Below, piece after piece: positions 39,264-51,595 of a stretch of 64,000 nt of DNA; the stretch's first letter is position 1, and every line of letters starts with the position of its first letter. The stretch comes from Plasmodium brasilianum (lineage: Eukaryota; Apicomplexa; Aconoidasida; Haemosporida; Plasmodiidae). Under the pieces are notes generated by a model. The model had not been told where the DNA came from, did not search any database, and was given only the letters and a program-made list of their open reading frames with translations. A program made the translations under genes and the position numbers. Location of the stretch: positions 955,001-1,019,000 of the forward strand of contig NC_090120.1 in the NCBI RefSeq assembly GCF_023973825.1. The letters run 5' to 3'.

Positions 39264-40750
39264 TAGCCAAAATAATGTTATACCACTACATAATTAAAAA
39301 TAAATTCAAAAAATGTGCAAAATATGAATATATTGGAAAAAGGCGTAAAAATGCTAACATGGGTAAGATTTAAAAAAAAAAAAAATACCTAAAATTAACT
39401 GAAATTATACAAAATTAACTGAAATTTTACAAAATTAAATAAAATAAAAATAAATAAAATAAAAATAAATAAAATAAAATTAAATTAAATAAAATAAAAT
39501 TAAATTAAATTAAATTAAATAAAAGTTTAGAGGAGAAGAAAAAGTTAACGTAAATTATCAGTCACATTTTACACTACTGAATATGCTAGAGAAGGTGAAA
39601 ATTTGCAGCCTCTTCCTGGGAAGCCTTTGCTTACACATAGGAGATAAATAGACAAGTACGTAAATACAAATGTCAATGTAAGTACATATTTAGTTTTTGT
39701 AAATAGTTTTTCTTCCTTTTTTTCTTAGAGTGAATACAGAGGAGTAAATAACTTCCTTCATTTTCATGCTCTTAGAAAAAAGAAATATTCCTCAGACCAC
39801 AACTTCATTTTGCAGTTGCGCGTTCGTACATACGTACATACATAATATATATATGCATATATATACATGTACATGTATATCGTGTGATATATACTTACAA
39901 GTTTGTACTAGCCTTTATGCTATTATTCTTTTTAACTTTTAATTTTTTTTTTTCGCAAATTAAAAAATTGAGGTAAAAGAAATGGAAAATAAAACAAGAG
40001 AATTTTCTGTCATATAGTAAAGAAAATATTTTTCTTTTTTTCCTTCTTTTTTTCTTTTCTTTTTTCCCTTTTTTTTCCCTTTTTTTTCCCTTTTTTTATG
40101 CCTTTTCTTTTTTTTTAATTTTCCTTTCTTTTCCCTTGTTTATGCATTCTTAACAAAAAAATATTTTTCCCATTTTTCCACTTTTTAAAAAATTATTTTT
40201 TCTCAAAGTATACTTCAGTAAAATATTCATATAAAGGTTTTAATTAATGTCTAAAACTATGCTTTCTTTTTTTCTTTATATTTTGTGTTAATGCTTATTT
40301 GGCATTAGTGCATATCTTGATCTCTTGAGTAGGTAAAAATAGTTAATTTTTTTTTTTTTCCATATTACGTGCATATATTATATATTACGTATACACCGTA
40401 AGCATGATATGTGAATGTACGCTTTATACATACATACATACATACATGCGTATATATATATATATGTACGTACAAATATACTTGAACATATACAAGTATA
40501 ATACAATGCACAGTACATTAGTATATATATATATTTTTTTTTTTTCTTCTATGCAAACAATCATAATATACGCTTTTTTTGCAAAAAGTAAAATTTTATC
40601 TTTGCTGAAGAAAAGTATATAGCTAACAGTTTTACTTGAATGACATTTTTTGCTTCACATTTGACTTTCACTCCTACTTTTACTTTTTATTTCTTAATTT
40701 TTCTTTTCTCCTCCATTCAACTCTTTTCATTTTCTATTTCTTCTTCTTCA

Positions 40751-40781
<31 letters not shown>

Positions 40782-41336
40782 AGAATTTTTTACAATTACA
40801 AAGTTGTAACATTAAAGAAAAAAAATCCATAATTTTTTTTTTTTGTATTTATATATATAACTGTAAAGCGATTTTTGCATTCGCCTTCATTAATTAAAAT
40901 TAGGTGTACATATATACATACATATACATATTTATATAATACATAATATATAAGTTTACTGTAATTATTTTTAAAGTATGGTACATTTATATAAATATAT
41001 ATATTTTTTCCTTTTAAATCATCTATATTTTTTTGCTTTTAACTGAATATTTTATAATTTCAAATATAGGGGTATTTTCCTCCGCCTGTATATACATATA
41101 TATGTACATATTACATATATATACATATATTACATACCTATATGTATGTATATATATATGTATATGTTACCCTCTCTTACAAACAATCGAGGACGCCGCT
41201 TTATGACTTCAACGCAATGCACACAATTACAAATTTTGTATAGATATAAAACCGTAAAAAAAGAAAAACGAAAAAAATTAGAACAATATAAGAACAGAAT
41301 TAGAGCAAGTTAGGAGCAAAATTCGGGTGGAACAAT
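39264..41336. other. Divergent upstream region, 2.1 kb
   Basis: This separates the start codons of the large coiled-coil gene (-) and Elf1 (+). It holds AAATT/AAATA words (39430-39525), T-rich tracts (40.03-40.13 kb), a poly-A (40759-40782) and TA microsatellites. A 22-codon open frame at 39582 (+) has balanced codons but no support. No gene recognised. Confidence 0.5.
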
Positions 41337-41464
41337 ATGGGTAGAAGCAAAGTCAAAAAAGTAAAACCAAGGAAAAAAAGGCCTTTAAAGCTTGACAAAC
41401 AGTTTAATTGTCCTTTTTGCAGTTATAAAAAATCAGTGGATGTCAAATTGTAACCGAAAAAGGG

Positions 41465-41510
<46 letters not shown>

Positions 41511-42179
41511 TGTACATATATATACGTATATACGTGTGAATATAAGTACCTGTTATATTTAAGTTTTTATACATATGTACTTGTGTACACACAGCTAATT
41601 CCCCTTTTTGGCTCAAAAGCAAAATGAGTTTGGTGTGTCCATCCATTTTTTATTTTTTTTTATTTATTATTATTATTGTTGTTATTGTTGTTATTATTAT
41701 TATTGTTGTTATTGTTGTTATTATTATTATTGTTGTTATTGTTGTTATTATTATTGTTGTTATTGTTGTTATTATTATTGTTGTTATTGTTGTTATTGTT
41801 GTTATTGTTGTTATTGTTGTTATTGTTGTTATTGTTGTTATTGTTATTATTATTACATTATTATATTATTATTATTATTATATATATTTTTTTTTTTTTC
41901 CTGACTTGTACATATTTTGCCTATTTTTAACACCCCACTTTTTACATATTTTATTATTCCCCTTTTTTTTTTTTTTTTTTTAGGCATAGGTCAAAAGGAA
42001 TAGGCGAACTTATGTGTTTAAAATGCGGAGTAAAATATGTGAATCAAATTACTAGTTTGGATGAATGCATTGATGTATATAGTGAATGGGTTGACAAGTG
42101 CTTAGATGCAAATAAAAAAGGATGTAATGAACTATTTTTTAATGAAGATTTAGCATCTTTTAATAACTTAGAAGACTAA
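41337..42179 (+). CDS. ELOF1: Transcription elongation factor 1 (Elf1/ELOF1), two exons, 102 residues
   Basis: A small zinc-binding factor that travels with RNA polymerase II through chromatin. Exon 1 is 41337-41449 and exon 2 is 41984-42179. The donor is GTAACC and the acceptor is a long poly-T tract ending TAG. The junction falls inside a Leu codon. The basic N-terminal tail ([16 protein letters not shown]) is followed by the first zinc pair CPFC (residues 25/28) and the second pair CLKC (49/52), then [20 protein letters not shown], the family's C-terminal block. All four zinc ligands are present. Length fits the family (about 80-145). The acidic C-terminus ends FNNLED. Nuclear location is expected. 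Confidence 0.93.
41664..41885. repeat. TTG/TTA trinucleotide array inside the Elf1 intron
   Basis: TTATTG, TTGTTA and TTATTA units fill about 220 bp of the 534-bp intron. The array reads as poly-Leu, poly-Val/Ile or poly-Cys/Tyr in the three + frames. It is non-coding. Confidence 0.92.
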
Positions 42180-42339
42180 CAAATGATAGAAATGTAGCAC
42201 AGTTTACCGGAAAAGAAAAAAAAAAATATATATATGATTTTTTACTTTTGAATTTTACGCAAAGTTTCAAATTTTTTATAAAAATTGTGGAATGGGCAAA
42301 ATTAAAACATCAAGAACGGAAAGAAAGCATGTGTGTCAT

Positions 42340-42383
<44 letters not shown>

Positions 42384-42959
42384 CGCATAACATGTACGTT
42401 TGCGTACGTAGGTATAACTACAAAATTGTGCAGCTTAAGATTATTTGTTTTGTTAAGATGGGGTGTGATCCTTCGAAAAAATGTATATTGCGCAATTAAA
42501 TGAATCTATATACATAATTTCCATTCTTTGTATTATTTTGAGTTTTCACTTTCGCATATACGCACTAGATATGACAAAGTTAAATTAACCTGGTTTATGC
42601 AAATTAATATATATTCAAATGTGTATATATATATGTATATACAAATATTTATCCATACATACGCATACGTGTGTATACACCCACATATGCCTTTTTTTTT
42701 TTTTCTTTTTTTTTTCATTTATGTTGTAATATTATTAAGAGTTACAGTATTATGTGTTAGCTGTACATAATAGATAAATGGATTTTATATATATCTTCCT
42801 AAAAACTAAAAAGAGAAGCTTCTTTTTATGGACATACATACATACATACGGTACATATGAGCTATAGCAAATTTTGTTTTTCTTTAAATCTTTTTTCTGT
42901 TTCTTTTCAAAAAATTAATTTTTAACGAATTTTTTTTGTTTACTCGAAATTGTTGTACA

Positions 42960-42992
<33 letters not shown>

Positions 42993-44117
42993 TAAAAAAA
43001 AAAATATATAATGAAATAACAGCGCAATAAAAGCATGTTTAATATTAGAGGAATAAACAAAATTTCAGTTTTTACTCTTTCTGTTTTACTTGAATTTTTT
43101 CCTTTTTTGAAAAAAATCAAGGAATATAATAAATGATCCACTCTGTGTAAAAACAAACCACTTAAATATAAAAACAAAAGATACAAAAGAAACCCAAAAA
43201 AAGAAAAAAAAGAAAAAAAACATAAAAATAGGAAAAGAAAGGAAAGTAATGCGGAAAAAAAATAAAAATAAAATAATTCTTTAAAATATAAAAGCACGTT
43301 AAATTTTTAAAATGAAATATTGCCCTTTCGAAAAGAACTATATATAAAAAATTTTACTACTGGTTTTTTATAAGTGCGAATATAATTTTTTTTAAGAATT
43401 CCATATTTTTATTATGCATTCAACTATACATATTTACTTTTCATTCTTGTAAGCATTTGGCCCCGGTATTTACAAATATAAAATATATACAATTCTATAT
43501 ATATAAATTATGTTTATAAACATATTTAAGTATATTAGGTATATATATTTACGTATATATACAAATATATATATACAATTATAATATATTCGATTGTATA
43601 TATTTAAAAAAGTGCATTTTTCTATTCATCTTATTTTATTTATTTTTTTTTTTTTTTGTTTTGTGTTAAGTAGCCACAAGCAATCTGTAAGTTCAATACG
43701 CTTTTTTCTATACAAATTTAAATAAATATTTTTGAATGATTTTTATTTATTTTTTTTCGTGTTTCTATGAAATATTTGTAGAGCTCAAGCCAAGTAACTT
43801 CAACAATTTTATATATTTAAAGAGAAAAAAAAAAAAAAAATTTCATGTTGTATTTATATTAAAAATAGTAAAAATAGCGAAAATAGCGAAAATAGTAAAA
43901 TAGCAAAATAGCAAAATAGCAAATATAGCAAATATAGCAAATATAGCAAATATAGTACAAATACTACAAATAGCACAAATAGCACAAATAGCACAAATAG
44001 CACAAATATCTCAAATAGTTAAAACAGCAGAAAAATTAAAAGTTGCATATATAGGAGAAATATTGAAAAATTGCATATATAGCTAAATTTGTAAAAGCTG
44101 AACAGTTCAATAAATAA

Positions 44118-44157
<40 letters not shown>

Positions 44158-44292
44158 GTACGCATGTTGGTATACACTGCAGATACTGCAAGAAGTGTAA
44201 CTACACGACACTAAATGCGCATGTACAGGCATTATTAGTCCATGCGTTTATATTATATATACCACTTTCGAAAATCAGTGTATTAAAAAAAA
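42180..44292. other. Intergenic region, 2.1 kb
   Basis: Lies between Elf1 and the transporter, both on +. It contains TA microsatellites, poly-T tracts and, at 43.86-44.03 kb, degenerate AAAATAGC / CAAATAG repeats just upstream of the transporter. No gene recognised. Confidence 0.55.
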
Positions 44293-45828
44293 ATGCCGTC
44301 AAAAATGTTGAAGGAAGACATAGCCCATATGAAATATAGTGGGAGCAATATAAATGATTTAAAAGTAAACAAATGGGTGGCATTGTCTTTATATTCCCTG
44401 GTTGCATCAGTTGCTACATTTGTACATGCAGGATTTAGTGGGTGGCAACCAATCATATATAAAACTGGAGCTTTTAGTGAGTTATGTGGTCCTAATGATG
44501 ATGTTCAAACATTTCGTGTAGATGATAAGATTTCATATACAACATGTGGAAACAGAGATGCAGCTGTAAATAATTTATTTACCCTATCATTCTTTGTTCA
44601 TTTTTTTTTATCATCTGTTAGTGGTTATGTATTAGATACTTTTGGAGAAAAAGTATGTTTCTTGTGTGGACAGATAATATTAACAATAGCCTTTTTGATT
44701 TTAACCATTTTAAAATTTTCCTATGTTTGGTACTTATTTTTTCTATTATTGGGTGTATCAGCAGATTTATCTTTTATTCCTCTTTTAAAAATATCGAAAT
44801 ATTTCCCAGGTCAAGAATCGCTAATTTTTGGTATTTTGGGTTCAGCGAGATCTACTGGTTTTGCTATTGGTTTACTTTTAAAGATTGGCTTTTTTTATAC
44901 ATTTAATTTTAAAGAAGATGAATTTTATATATTATGCATTTTTTATATGTGTACATGTATTTTATATTCATTTCTTGTGGGTATATTTATTGTTCCAAGT
45001 AAAAGCGGTAATATGTTATCACCTATAAATAGTGAAGGGGGCACCGGATCATCTAGTACTGATAAAAAACATAACCTAGCTATCATAAATGAAATGGATA
45101 ATATAGAAAGTGGAAAGAAGAAACATCATAATAAGAAGAATAAGAATAATAAAAATAAGAATAATAACAGTAACAGTAAGAATAACAACAAGAATAACAA
45201 CAATAATAACAATAACAGTAACAATGATAAGACCTCCTTTTGGGAAAATATTAAAACATTATGGAGTCATCCGCAAAAATGGGAATACCTTATTACAGTT
45301 TTTATATGCAGTTCCAGTATGATCAGATTTGATTATTTTATAAAAACAAATAGATCTTTTTTTGTAGGGAATAATTATGACTATACAACTTTATTTTCCT
45401 TATCTACAGTTTTATCATTTATACCTACGCCCTTTTTTGGATATCTAGCTGGAAAGTTGGGATCCATATATAGTATAATAGTAAATAATATATTTATACT
45501 ATTAACATATATTTTTATACTATTTGATAGCGTATTTTTCAGAATGTTAGCCATGTTTACCTTTTTCCTTTTTATTTCTTTCGCCTTCTCATGCTTTTAT
45601 TGCTATGTGGATGAAAAATATTCAAAGGAACATTTTGGAAAATTGTGTGGAATTATGTTTGCATTTAGTGCACTTTGTTTAATTCTCAATTTCTACCTGA
45701 CCTATTTAACAAATGTGGTCTATGAGAACTTAGGAGAAAAGAAATATTTCCCAGTAGCATATGGAATGAATGCTCTTGGTGTTGTTACCTTACTTGGTTG
45801 TTTATATTTAAAAGTTACAGAAAAGTAA
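44293..45828 (+). CDS. Major-facilitator membrane transporter, probable apicomplexan amino-acid transporter (ApiAT) family
   Basis: A single-exon, 511-residue polytopic membrane protein. Roughly 12 hydrophobic segments are visible in two halves, for example WVALSLYSLVASVATFVHAG near residue 27, VCFLCGQIILTIAFLILTIL near 122, and GMNALGVVTLLGCLYL at the end. A hydrophilic Asn/Lys insert (about residues 271-315) sits between the halves as a cytosolic loop. GFSGWQPIIYKTGAFSELC near residues 48-66 and SGYVLDTFGEKVCFL near 111-125 resemble the MFS-related Plasmodium transporters grouped as ApiAT. By remembered synteny with P. falciparum chromosome 9 it would be the MFR4/ApiAT2 gene, but I cannot verify that. 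Substrate (amino acid) is family inference. The start ATG is the first in frame after an AT-rich leader. Confidence 0.85.
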   Translation: MPSKMLKEDIAHMKYSGSNINDLKVNKWVALSLYSLVASVATFVHAGFSGWQPIIYKTGAFSELCGPNDDVQTFRVDDKISYTTCGNRDAAVNNLFTLSFFVHFFLSSVSGYVLDTFGEKVCFLCGQIILTIAFLILTILKFSYVWYLFFLLLGVSADLSFIPLLKISKYFPGQESLIFGILGSARSTGFAIGLLLKIGFFYTFNFKEDEFYILCIFYMCTCILYSFLVGIFIVPSKSGNMLSPINSEGGTGSSSTDKKHNLAIINEMDNIESGKKKHHNKKNKNNKNKNNNSNSKNNNKNNNNNNNNSNNDKTSFWENIKTLWSHPQKWEYLITVFICSSSMIRFDYFIKTNRSFFVGNNYDYTTLFSLSTVLSFIPTPFFGYLAGKLGSIYSIIVNNIFILLTYIFILFDSVFFRMLAMFTFFLFISFAFSCFYCYVDEKYSKEHFGKLCGIMFAFSALCLILNFYLTYLTNVVYENLGEKKYFPVAYGMNALGVVTLLGCLYLKVTEK

Positions 45829-45849
45829 AAATAAAGTTTACGCTAAACA

Positions 45850-45884
<35 letters not shown>

Positions 45885-46104
45885 AATATATCTATAAAAT
45901 AAAGGGAGGAAAATTAAGCATATTTTTATTTATTTAATGCAAAACAGAATAACAATTTTTAATAAGATTATATTTGAAGGAAGTTACCTTTTTTTTTTTT
46001 TTTTTATGAAGAGTAACTTCTATGTGTATGTACAGCTTGTGTGAATGCAGCTTGTTCCATTTTTTTTTTTTTTTTTTTTTTTTATTTTTCGTTTGTTTGC
46101 TCAG

Positions 46105-46325
46105 CTTTACTTTTATTTTGTTTTTTTCTTTTCGTTTCTCTTTATTTGTTTTTTTCTTTTCGTTTCTCTTCATTTATTTTCCTCTTTTCGTTTCTCTTCA
46201 TTTGTTTTTTTCTTTTCGTTTCTGTTTATTTGTTTTCTTCTTTTCGTTTCTGTTTATTTGTTTTCTTCTTTTCGTTTCTGTTTATTTGTTTTCTTCTTTT
46301 CGTTTCTCTTCATTTGTGTTTTATT
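46105..46325. repeat. 28-bp pyrimidine-rich tandem repeat
   Basis: Seven or so copies of TTCTTTTCGTTTCTGTTTAT plus TTGTTTTC, with CTC/CTG variants. It is almost free of purines except G/A at fixed sites. It produces overlapping Phe-rich open frames and is not coding. Confidence 0.88.
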
Positions 46326-46544
46326 TTTTCTTTTTCTATTTTTTCAATTTTTTTTTTTTTTTTTTTTGTCTGCCGATTTTTTTTTTTTTTTTTTAACACA
46401 AGTCCCTTATTTTGTGCTAATTTATGTTAATATAATCAAGTTCTTCATTTTATTAATTTGTTCTTTCTTTCTTTTACATTGCATACTAATTTTTTTCATC
46501 CATTCACACATGTGTATTATGTACATAATATTTAAATGTTATAG

Positions 46545-46579
<35 letters not shown>

Positions 46580-47022
46580 AAATTCATATGTACAAGTACA
46601 AATATATACGACAGGATTCGTATGCAGTTTAATGTTTCTCCATAATGCCTTGTTAAATTAACGATGGTTTTTATTGACCATACTTGTTAACCTTTTACTC
46701 CCTTTTTTTATTTTTATATAGTTTTTCTTTTTTTTGATTTTAGTATTTTTTATTACAGTGCTGTGTAGAGTTAGTATTTAGTGCAAGTTTTAGTTCGAAT
46801 CTTTAGTTTATTTTAAAGATTATTTATTGTGTCCATATATGTCATATTTTAAATAATTGAATTTTCTGTTTATTGTGTTGCATTTATTTTCCCTCCCAAA
46901 ATGCCCATTTTTAGTCACTTTATTTTACCCATTTTTAGCATATTTCACCATATTTTGCCATAATTACCTTACTTTTCACCATATTATTTATTTGACTATT
47001 TTATTATTCTATTTTATTATTC

Positions 47023-47024
<2 letters not shown>

Positions 47025-47104
<80 letters not shown>
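47025..47104. repeat. Poly-T run of about 80 bases
   Basis: A continuous T tract in the convergent intergenic region. The assembled length is probably approximate. Confidence 0.9.
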
Positions 47105-47105
<1 letters not shown>

Positions 47106-48291
47106 ATATAATTCAAGTTATAAGTCAGATCAATTAAAATTTGTACTTATTTGTTACTCATCCTGTAGCATTTAAATATGTTTTCAGATGTTTACATTAG
47201 TATGAGAATCATTTGTTTTTCCTTTTAAGAACTAATTAGTTTCTTTTATAAACACATATTCACCTGGAAAACTACGTTGTTAAATAAATTTGCATTTAAT
47301 ACAAAAAAAAAAGGAAAAATTTTCAAAAGTTCCACATATATGTGTGTTAAAGCTCTGCGTCATTTTTTTCTTTTTATTTATTTATTACCTGTTAATAATT
47401 TTATGAACAGACAATTAAGGAAGTGGAAATGGTATTTACATCCACTTATATATAAAACATATTAGAGCTGAAAAAACGGTTTGTTACAATAATAAGAATT
47501 ATGATATTTCATAATTATGAGTTTATGTCATCATGTCTTTATGACATTATGGCTTTATAGCATCATGTCTTTATAGCATCATGTCTTTATGTCATTATGT
47601 CTTTATGTCATTATGTCATTATGTCATTATGTCATTATGTCATTATGGCATTATGTCATTATGTCTTTATGTCATCATGTCTTTATGACACTTTTTTTTT
47701 TTTTTTATTTTTATATCTACATATTTAATGTGGTTTTATTTTTAAAACATCACGAAAAAAAAATTATTCTCAAATAACATAGTTATTTTACTTTTAATTA
47801 ACAAATCATAATAAAACAATAATTAAAAAAAAAAAAAAAAAAAGCTAGATGATTAATAATAAATTTAAATAAGCAGTATTTACTTACTACTATAGGTATA
47901 ATAATAAAAATAACATCATAAACTTCATGCATAACAATATGCACAGTATTAAAAGTGAAACAAAGAAGTTATGTAAAGTTAACAACGAAGTAGTGAAGCA
48001 TAATATTAATAGGAAGAAGAATATAATGGTTGAAAAAAAAGAGAGAAAGCATTAAAAGGGAATAAATGGGAATAAGAAGCAAAATAAACAGTTGTCCAAA
48101 TTTACAACGCAGTGTTCATAATTTACATTACATAACTTTTTGCATATACCTTTCTTGTGTTAAATAACTATCTCTGACAATCCTCCGTACACTGATTTAT
48201 ATATATATATATATATATATATACATTTTTTTTTAGATACAGCTCTATATTAACATAAAAAATAAGGTATATCCCCGTTTATTCTCGAGTT

Positions 48292-48918
48292 CTAACATTT
48301 TTCTTTTTCATAAAAATAAAATAAAGTTGTTTCTTTATTGAGTACCTCTCTTTCTTTTGAAGTACCTTCAAGAAAATACTTGTAAATTTTTTTTTCTTTG
48401 TTTGTAAGACCTTCTAAAAAATATGAATTTAATTTCGTTTTGTTGTTAATTAAGAAATGCATTCTTGTTTTTTCTGCTTTTCTTAATATATCGTAAAAAT
48501 TTGTGGAAGGCCACTCACTGGCAGGTAATATATTACATAGCTCATATGCAGTTTCGAAATAAAATTGATTAAATAGTCCAATAGTTACAGACACTGGATC
48601 AAATTTTAAGGTCTCGATTATATCATAATATGAAGGAAACTTTATTTTTATAACATTTCTTTTATATAATTTTATTGCAAAAAATAAAGTTAACCTAATT
48701 TCATCGTCAGCTATTAATTTATCTTCTCTTAAACCACTCTTATATTCTAAATATGCTTCATTACTTAGGAGAGATAACCCATATATGTCAACCAAAGGTA
48801 CACATGGTATTTCTACTAAGTCAATAAATCTAAATGGTGTGTTTATGTCTTTTATTATTTCTTCAAACTCTAAAAAATTATTATTTAATTTTATATTTTT
48901 AATTATTTCTTCGTTCAT
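48292..48918 (-). CDS. PSF3: Probable GINS complex subunit Psf3, 208 residues
   Basis: Psf3 is one of four GINS proteins that join Cdc45 and MCM2-7 to form the replicative helicase in the nucleus. The frame is a single exon starting MNEEIIKNIKLNNNFLEFEE. Family-like features are EIPCVPLVDIYGLSLL (residues ~37-52, the small beta domain), then helices with LTLFFAIKLYKRNVIKIKFP (~77-96), YYDIIETLKFDPVSV (~98-112) and FETAYELCNIL. This matches the pattern of human GINS3, where ELPLWLA, VELPKIYQEGW and DPNVVDLHKMGPHFY occur in the same order. Length is close to the usual ~200-215. The assignment rests on pattern and spacing, not strong identity. Another GINS subunit is the main alternative. Its upstream region is shared with the BSD gene. 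Confidence 0.72.
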   Translation of the reverse strand: MNEEIIKNIKLNNNFLEFEEIIKDINTPFRFIDLVEIPCVPLVDIYGLSLLSNEAYLEYKSGLREDKLIADDEIRLTLFFAIKLYKRNVIKIKFPSYYDIIETLKFDPVSVTIGLFNQFYFETAYELCNILPASEWPSTNFYDILRKAEKTRMHFLINNKTKLNSYFLEGLTNKEKKIYKYFLEGTSKEREVLNKETTLFYFYEKEKC

Positions 48919-49285
48919 TGTTGTGTGACGTATCTATTTACAAGCACACAGGCATACACACATTTATATATGCAAGTATGTACATATATATATATGTATG
49001 TATATTTTTTCTACTGAACTGATTGCACAATATATGTACATGTATATAGCGCCTTTCATTTAATGGGGCACATAAAACTTCCGTTCCTTGTAAAACATGA
49101 TTTATGGCGACTCTCAAAAATTACAAGCTTTTTTTTTTTTTATTTTATTCTCTTTTAATTTTTATGTTTATCACTTAAAATTTACAACTAATTTTTCTAA
49201 TTCATTCACATTATATTTTCACACTATTTTTATATCGTTAAAAGAAAGAACAATATGGCTACGCATATCTACTCTTTTTATAGGG

Positions 49286-49324
<39 letters not shown>

Positions 49325-50296
49325 GTGCGGATTCCTCAAAAGATGTGTAAAAGTTTTAATGTATATACATACATAAACACATACATATATGTATATATAT
49401 ATATATATATATGTCGACTAGTTCATTCGTCCCTCACATTTAAATAAGTACATATGTATAGGTATGCATACATATATATACATATGCTTACATGTGTGTA
49501 TCTCTTAACACATCAAAAGAACACACCTTTATATTGGTTGTTCTTAAAACATTATACCTTGTCCTTGTAAACTTCTATCAAGAGGCTTACAACACACTTT
49601 GTTAAATATGAAAGCATTCTCGAAAAAATTAACTCACACTTGTATTAAATATGTCAGCATATAAAATCGTATATTCATATATTCGCTTACATATATATAT
49701 ACATACATATATATATACACGCATGTACACGTATGTTCGCTTTGCAAATATGTTAATTTACTCATAACATGAACACCTTCATTGTAGTATACATATATAT
49801 TTATTTCTATTCAAAGAATTCCATATGCTTTTTGTATATTTTATTTTTTATTCATTATATATATAACTTTAAGAACTACATAAAATTATAATTATAAATA
49901 AATTGTAAAAGCGTTATAAAAAAAAAATATACATATATATAAATACCCGTACTGCACTAGTAATGATGGCAGTAATACATTTGACATAACAACAAATAAA
50001 CACGTATTTATTAATTTAAAAAAAAAAAATTTCTTTTCCTTGAATGATATAAAAAAAAAATAAAAATTTCGACATGTTCGAATTTGTTATGTACTTAAGA
50101 AAAAAAATTTTCATGTATAAGTAAAGCGTAATTAGTATATGCTATGTCACCATATACCATTTTTTTCTTTTATTTTATTCTTTCCCATTGTAATTCATTA
50201 AAAAGTAAAAATATACTACATATATATATGTATATATACGCACGCGTACAGGTATACGTGTTCATATACGTATATATTCGTATGAATACATATATA

Positions 50297-50364
<68 letters not shown>

Positions 50365-50473
50365 CGAAAATGTGTATGTGTGAGTACTTTATCGTACAAA
50401 TCTTAACGCGAATTAATTTTCTATCGTGTATTAAACTATGAACACCACTTAATTTTTTCTGTAAAAGTTAATT

Positions 50474-50514
<41 letters not shown>

Positions 50515-51595
50515 ATATATTTATATATATTTACTTATATATTATTAACAATATTGATATAAAGGAGTTTGTTTTAAATAAATGAAATTGTTTTTTTTTT
50601 TTTTCTGCTATCCCTCTTTCTTTTGCATTTCTTCGCCTTTCCTAGTAAAAAGTATTAACAATTAAATTTGGAAGGGGGAGTGGAAAAAAAAAAAAAAAAG
50701 AAAAAAAAGAAAAAAAAAAGTAGATACTACTTGGTTTAAAATGTCGACAGAAGAACATTCAAAATATTTATAGTATAACGTTTTTCCTTTTTTTTTTTTT
50801 TTTTTTTTTCCCCTTTTCTCATATTTTTTTCCTCTTATCATTTGGAAAAGATATCATTTTAAAAAAAGTCTACATCAATTTTAGCACGCCTTGGGAGCAT
50901 ATGTTGTGTTATATATATATATATATATATAAATCGTTTTAATATTTCTAATTTTTACGGCACTTAAAAAAGTTTATTTTGATTCTCAGCAACTCATAAG
51001 CAACAAAAGGAAGAAAAAGTTCCACATCGTTTGCTAAAAAATATACACGTGTATATAGTACGTTTACGTCTATATATATATGTATCTATGAATAGGTACA
51101 AACATGTATTTATACTTCTTACACTTCCTGCTTTTCTATATATTTATATTTTTATGGTTTGTTTCTCCATTAGTAAACCATTCTTAATTTTTAACCTTTT
51201 TTTTTATTTTATTTTATTTTATTTTTTTTTATTTTATTTTATTTTATTTTTTTTTATTTTATTTTATTTTATTTTATTTTTTTTTATTTTATTTTATTTT
51301 TTTTTATTTTATTTTATTTTTTTTTATTTTATTTTTTTTTTCGTTTCCCTTTTTTTGAATTTTTTGTTGAATTAATTTCCTCTTTGTCTTAATAAATCTC
51401 ATTATGCAAGGTGAACTTCCTGTCCTTTAAAAAGTGCATCCTTTCAAGAACGAAAAACAGTAGGGGAGGTTCATTTTTGAATTGTTCCCTTGTTTTTGAA
51501 TTATTTGATCTAAATTTTTTCATTTATTCCTTAATTTTTGCCAATTTTGCTCCGAATATTTGCCCATTTTTTTCCCCTTTTTTTGTGTATAAACA
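48919..51595. other. Divergent upstream region, 2.7 kb
   Basis: Lies between the start codons of PSF3 (-) and the BSD gene (+). It holds several TA microsatellites (49287-49322, 50300-50360, 50480-50506), poly-T (50789-50809) and a TTTTATTTTA array (51200-51335) close to the BSD gene. Short open frames are repeat-driven. No gene recognised. Confidence 0.5.

Larger units (their letters stand above)
45829..48291. other. Convergent 3' intergenic region, 2.5 kb
   Basis: Lies between the converging transporter and GINS genes. It contains a 28-bp pyrimidine array, an 80-T run, a TATGTCAT repeat (47515-47690), and two notable inverted repeats: 46652-46691 (GTTAA..TTAAC around ATGGT..ACCAT) and 47421-47447 (AAGTGGA..TCCACTT). 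No gene recognised. A 62-codon open frame at 47277 starts at TTG and is unsupported. Confidence 0.5.
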
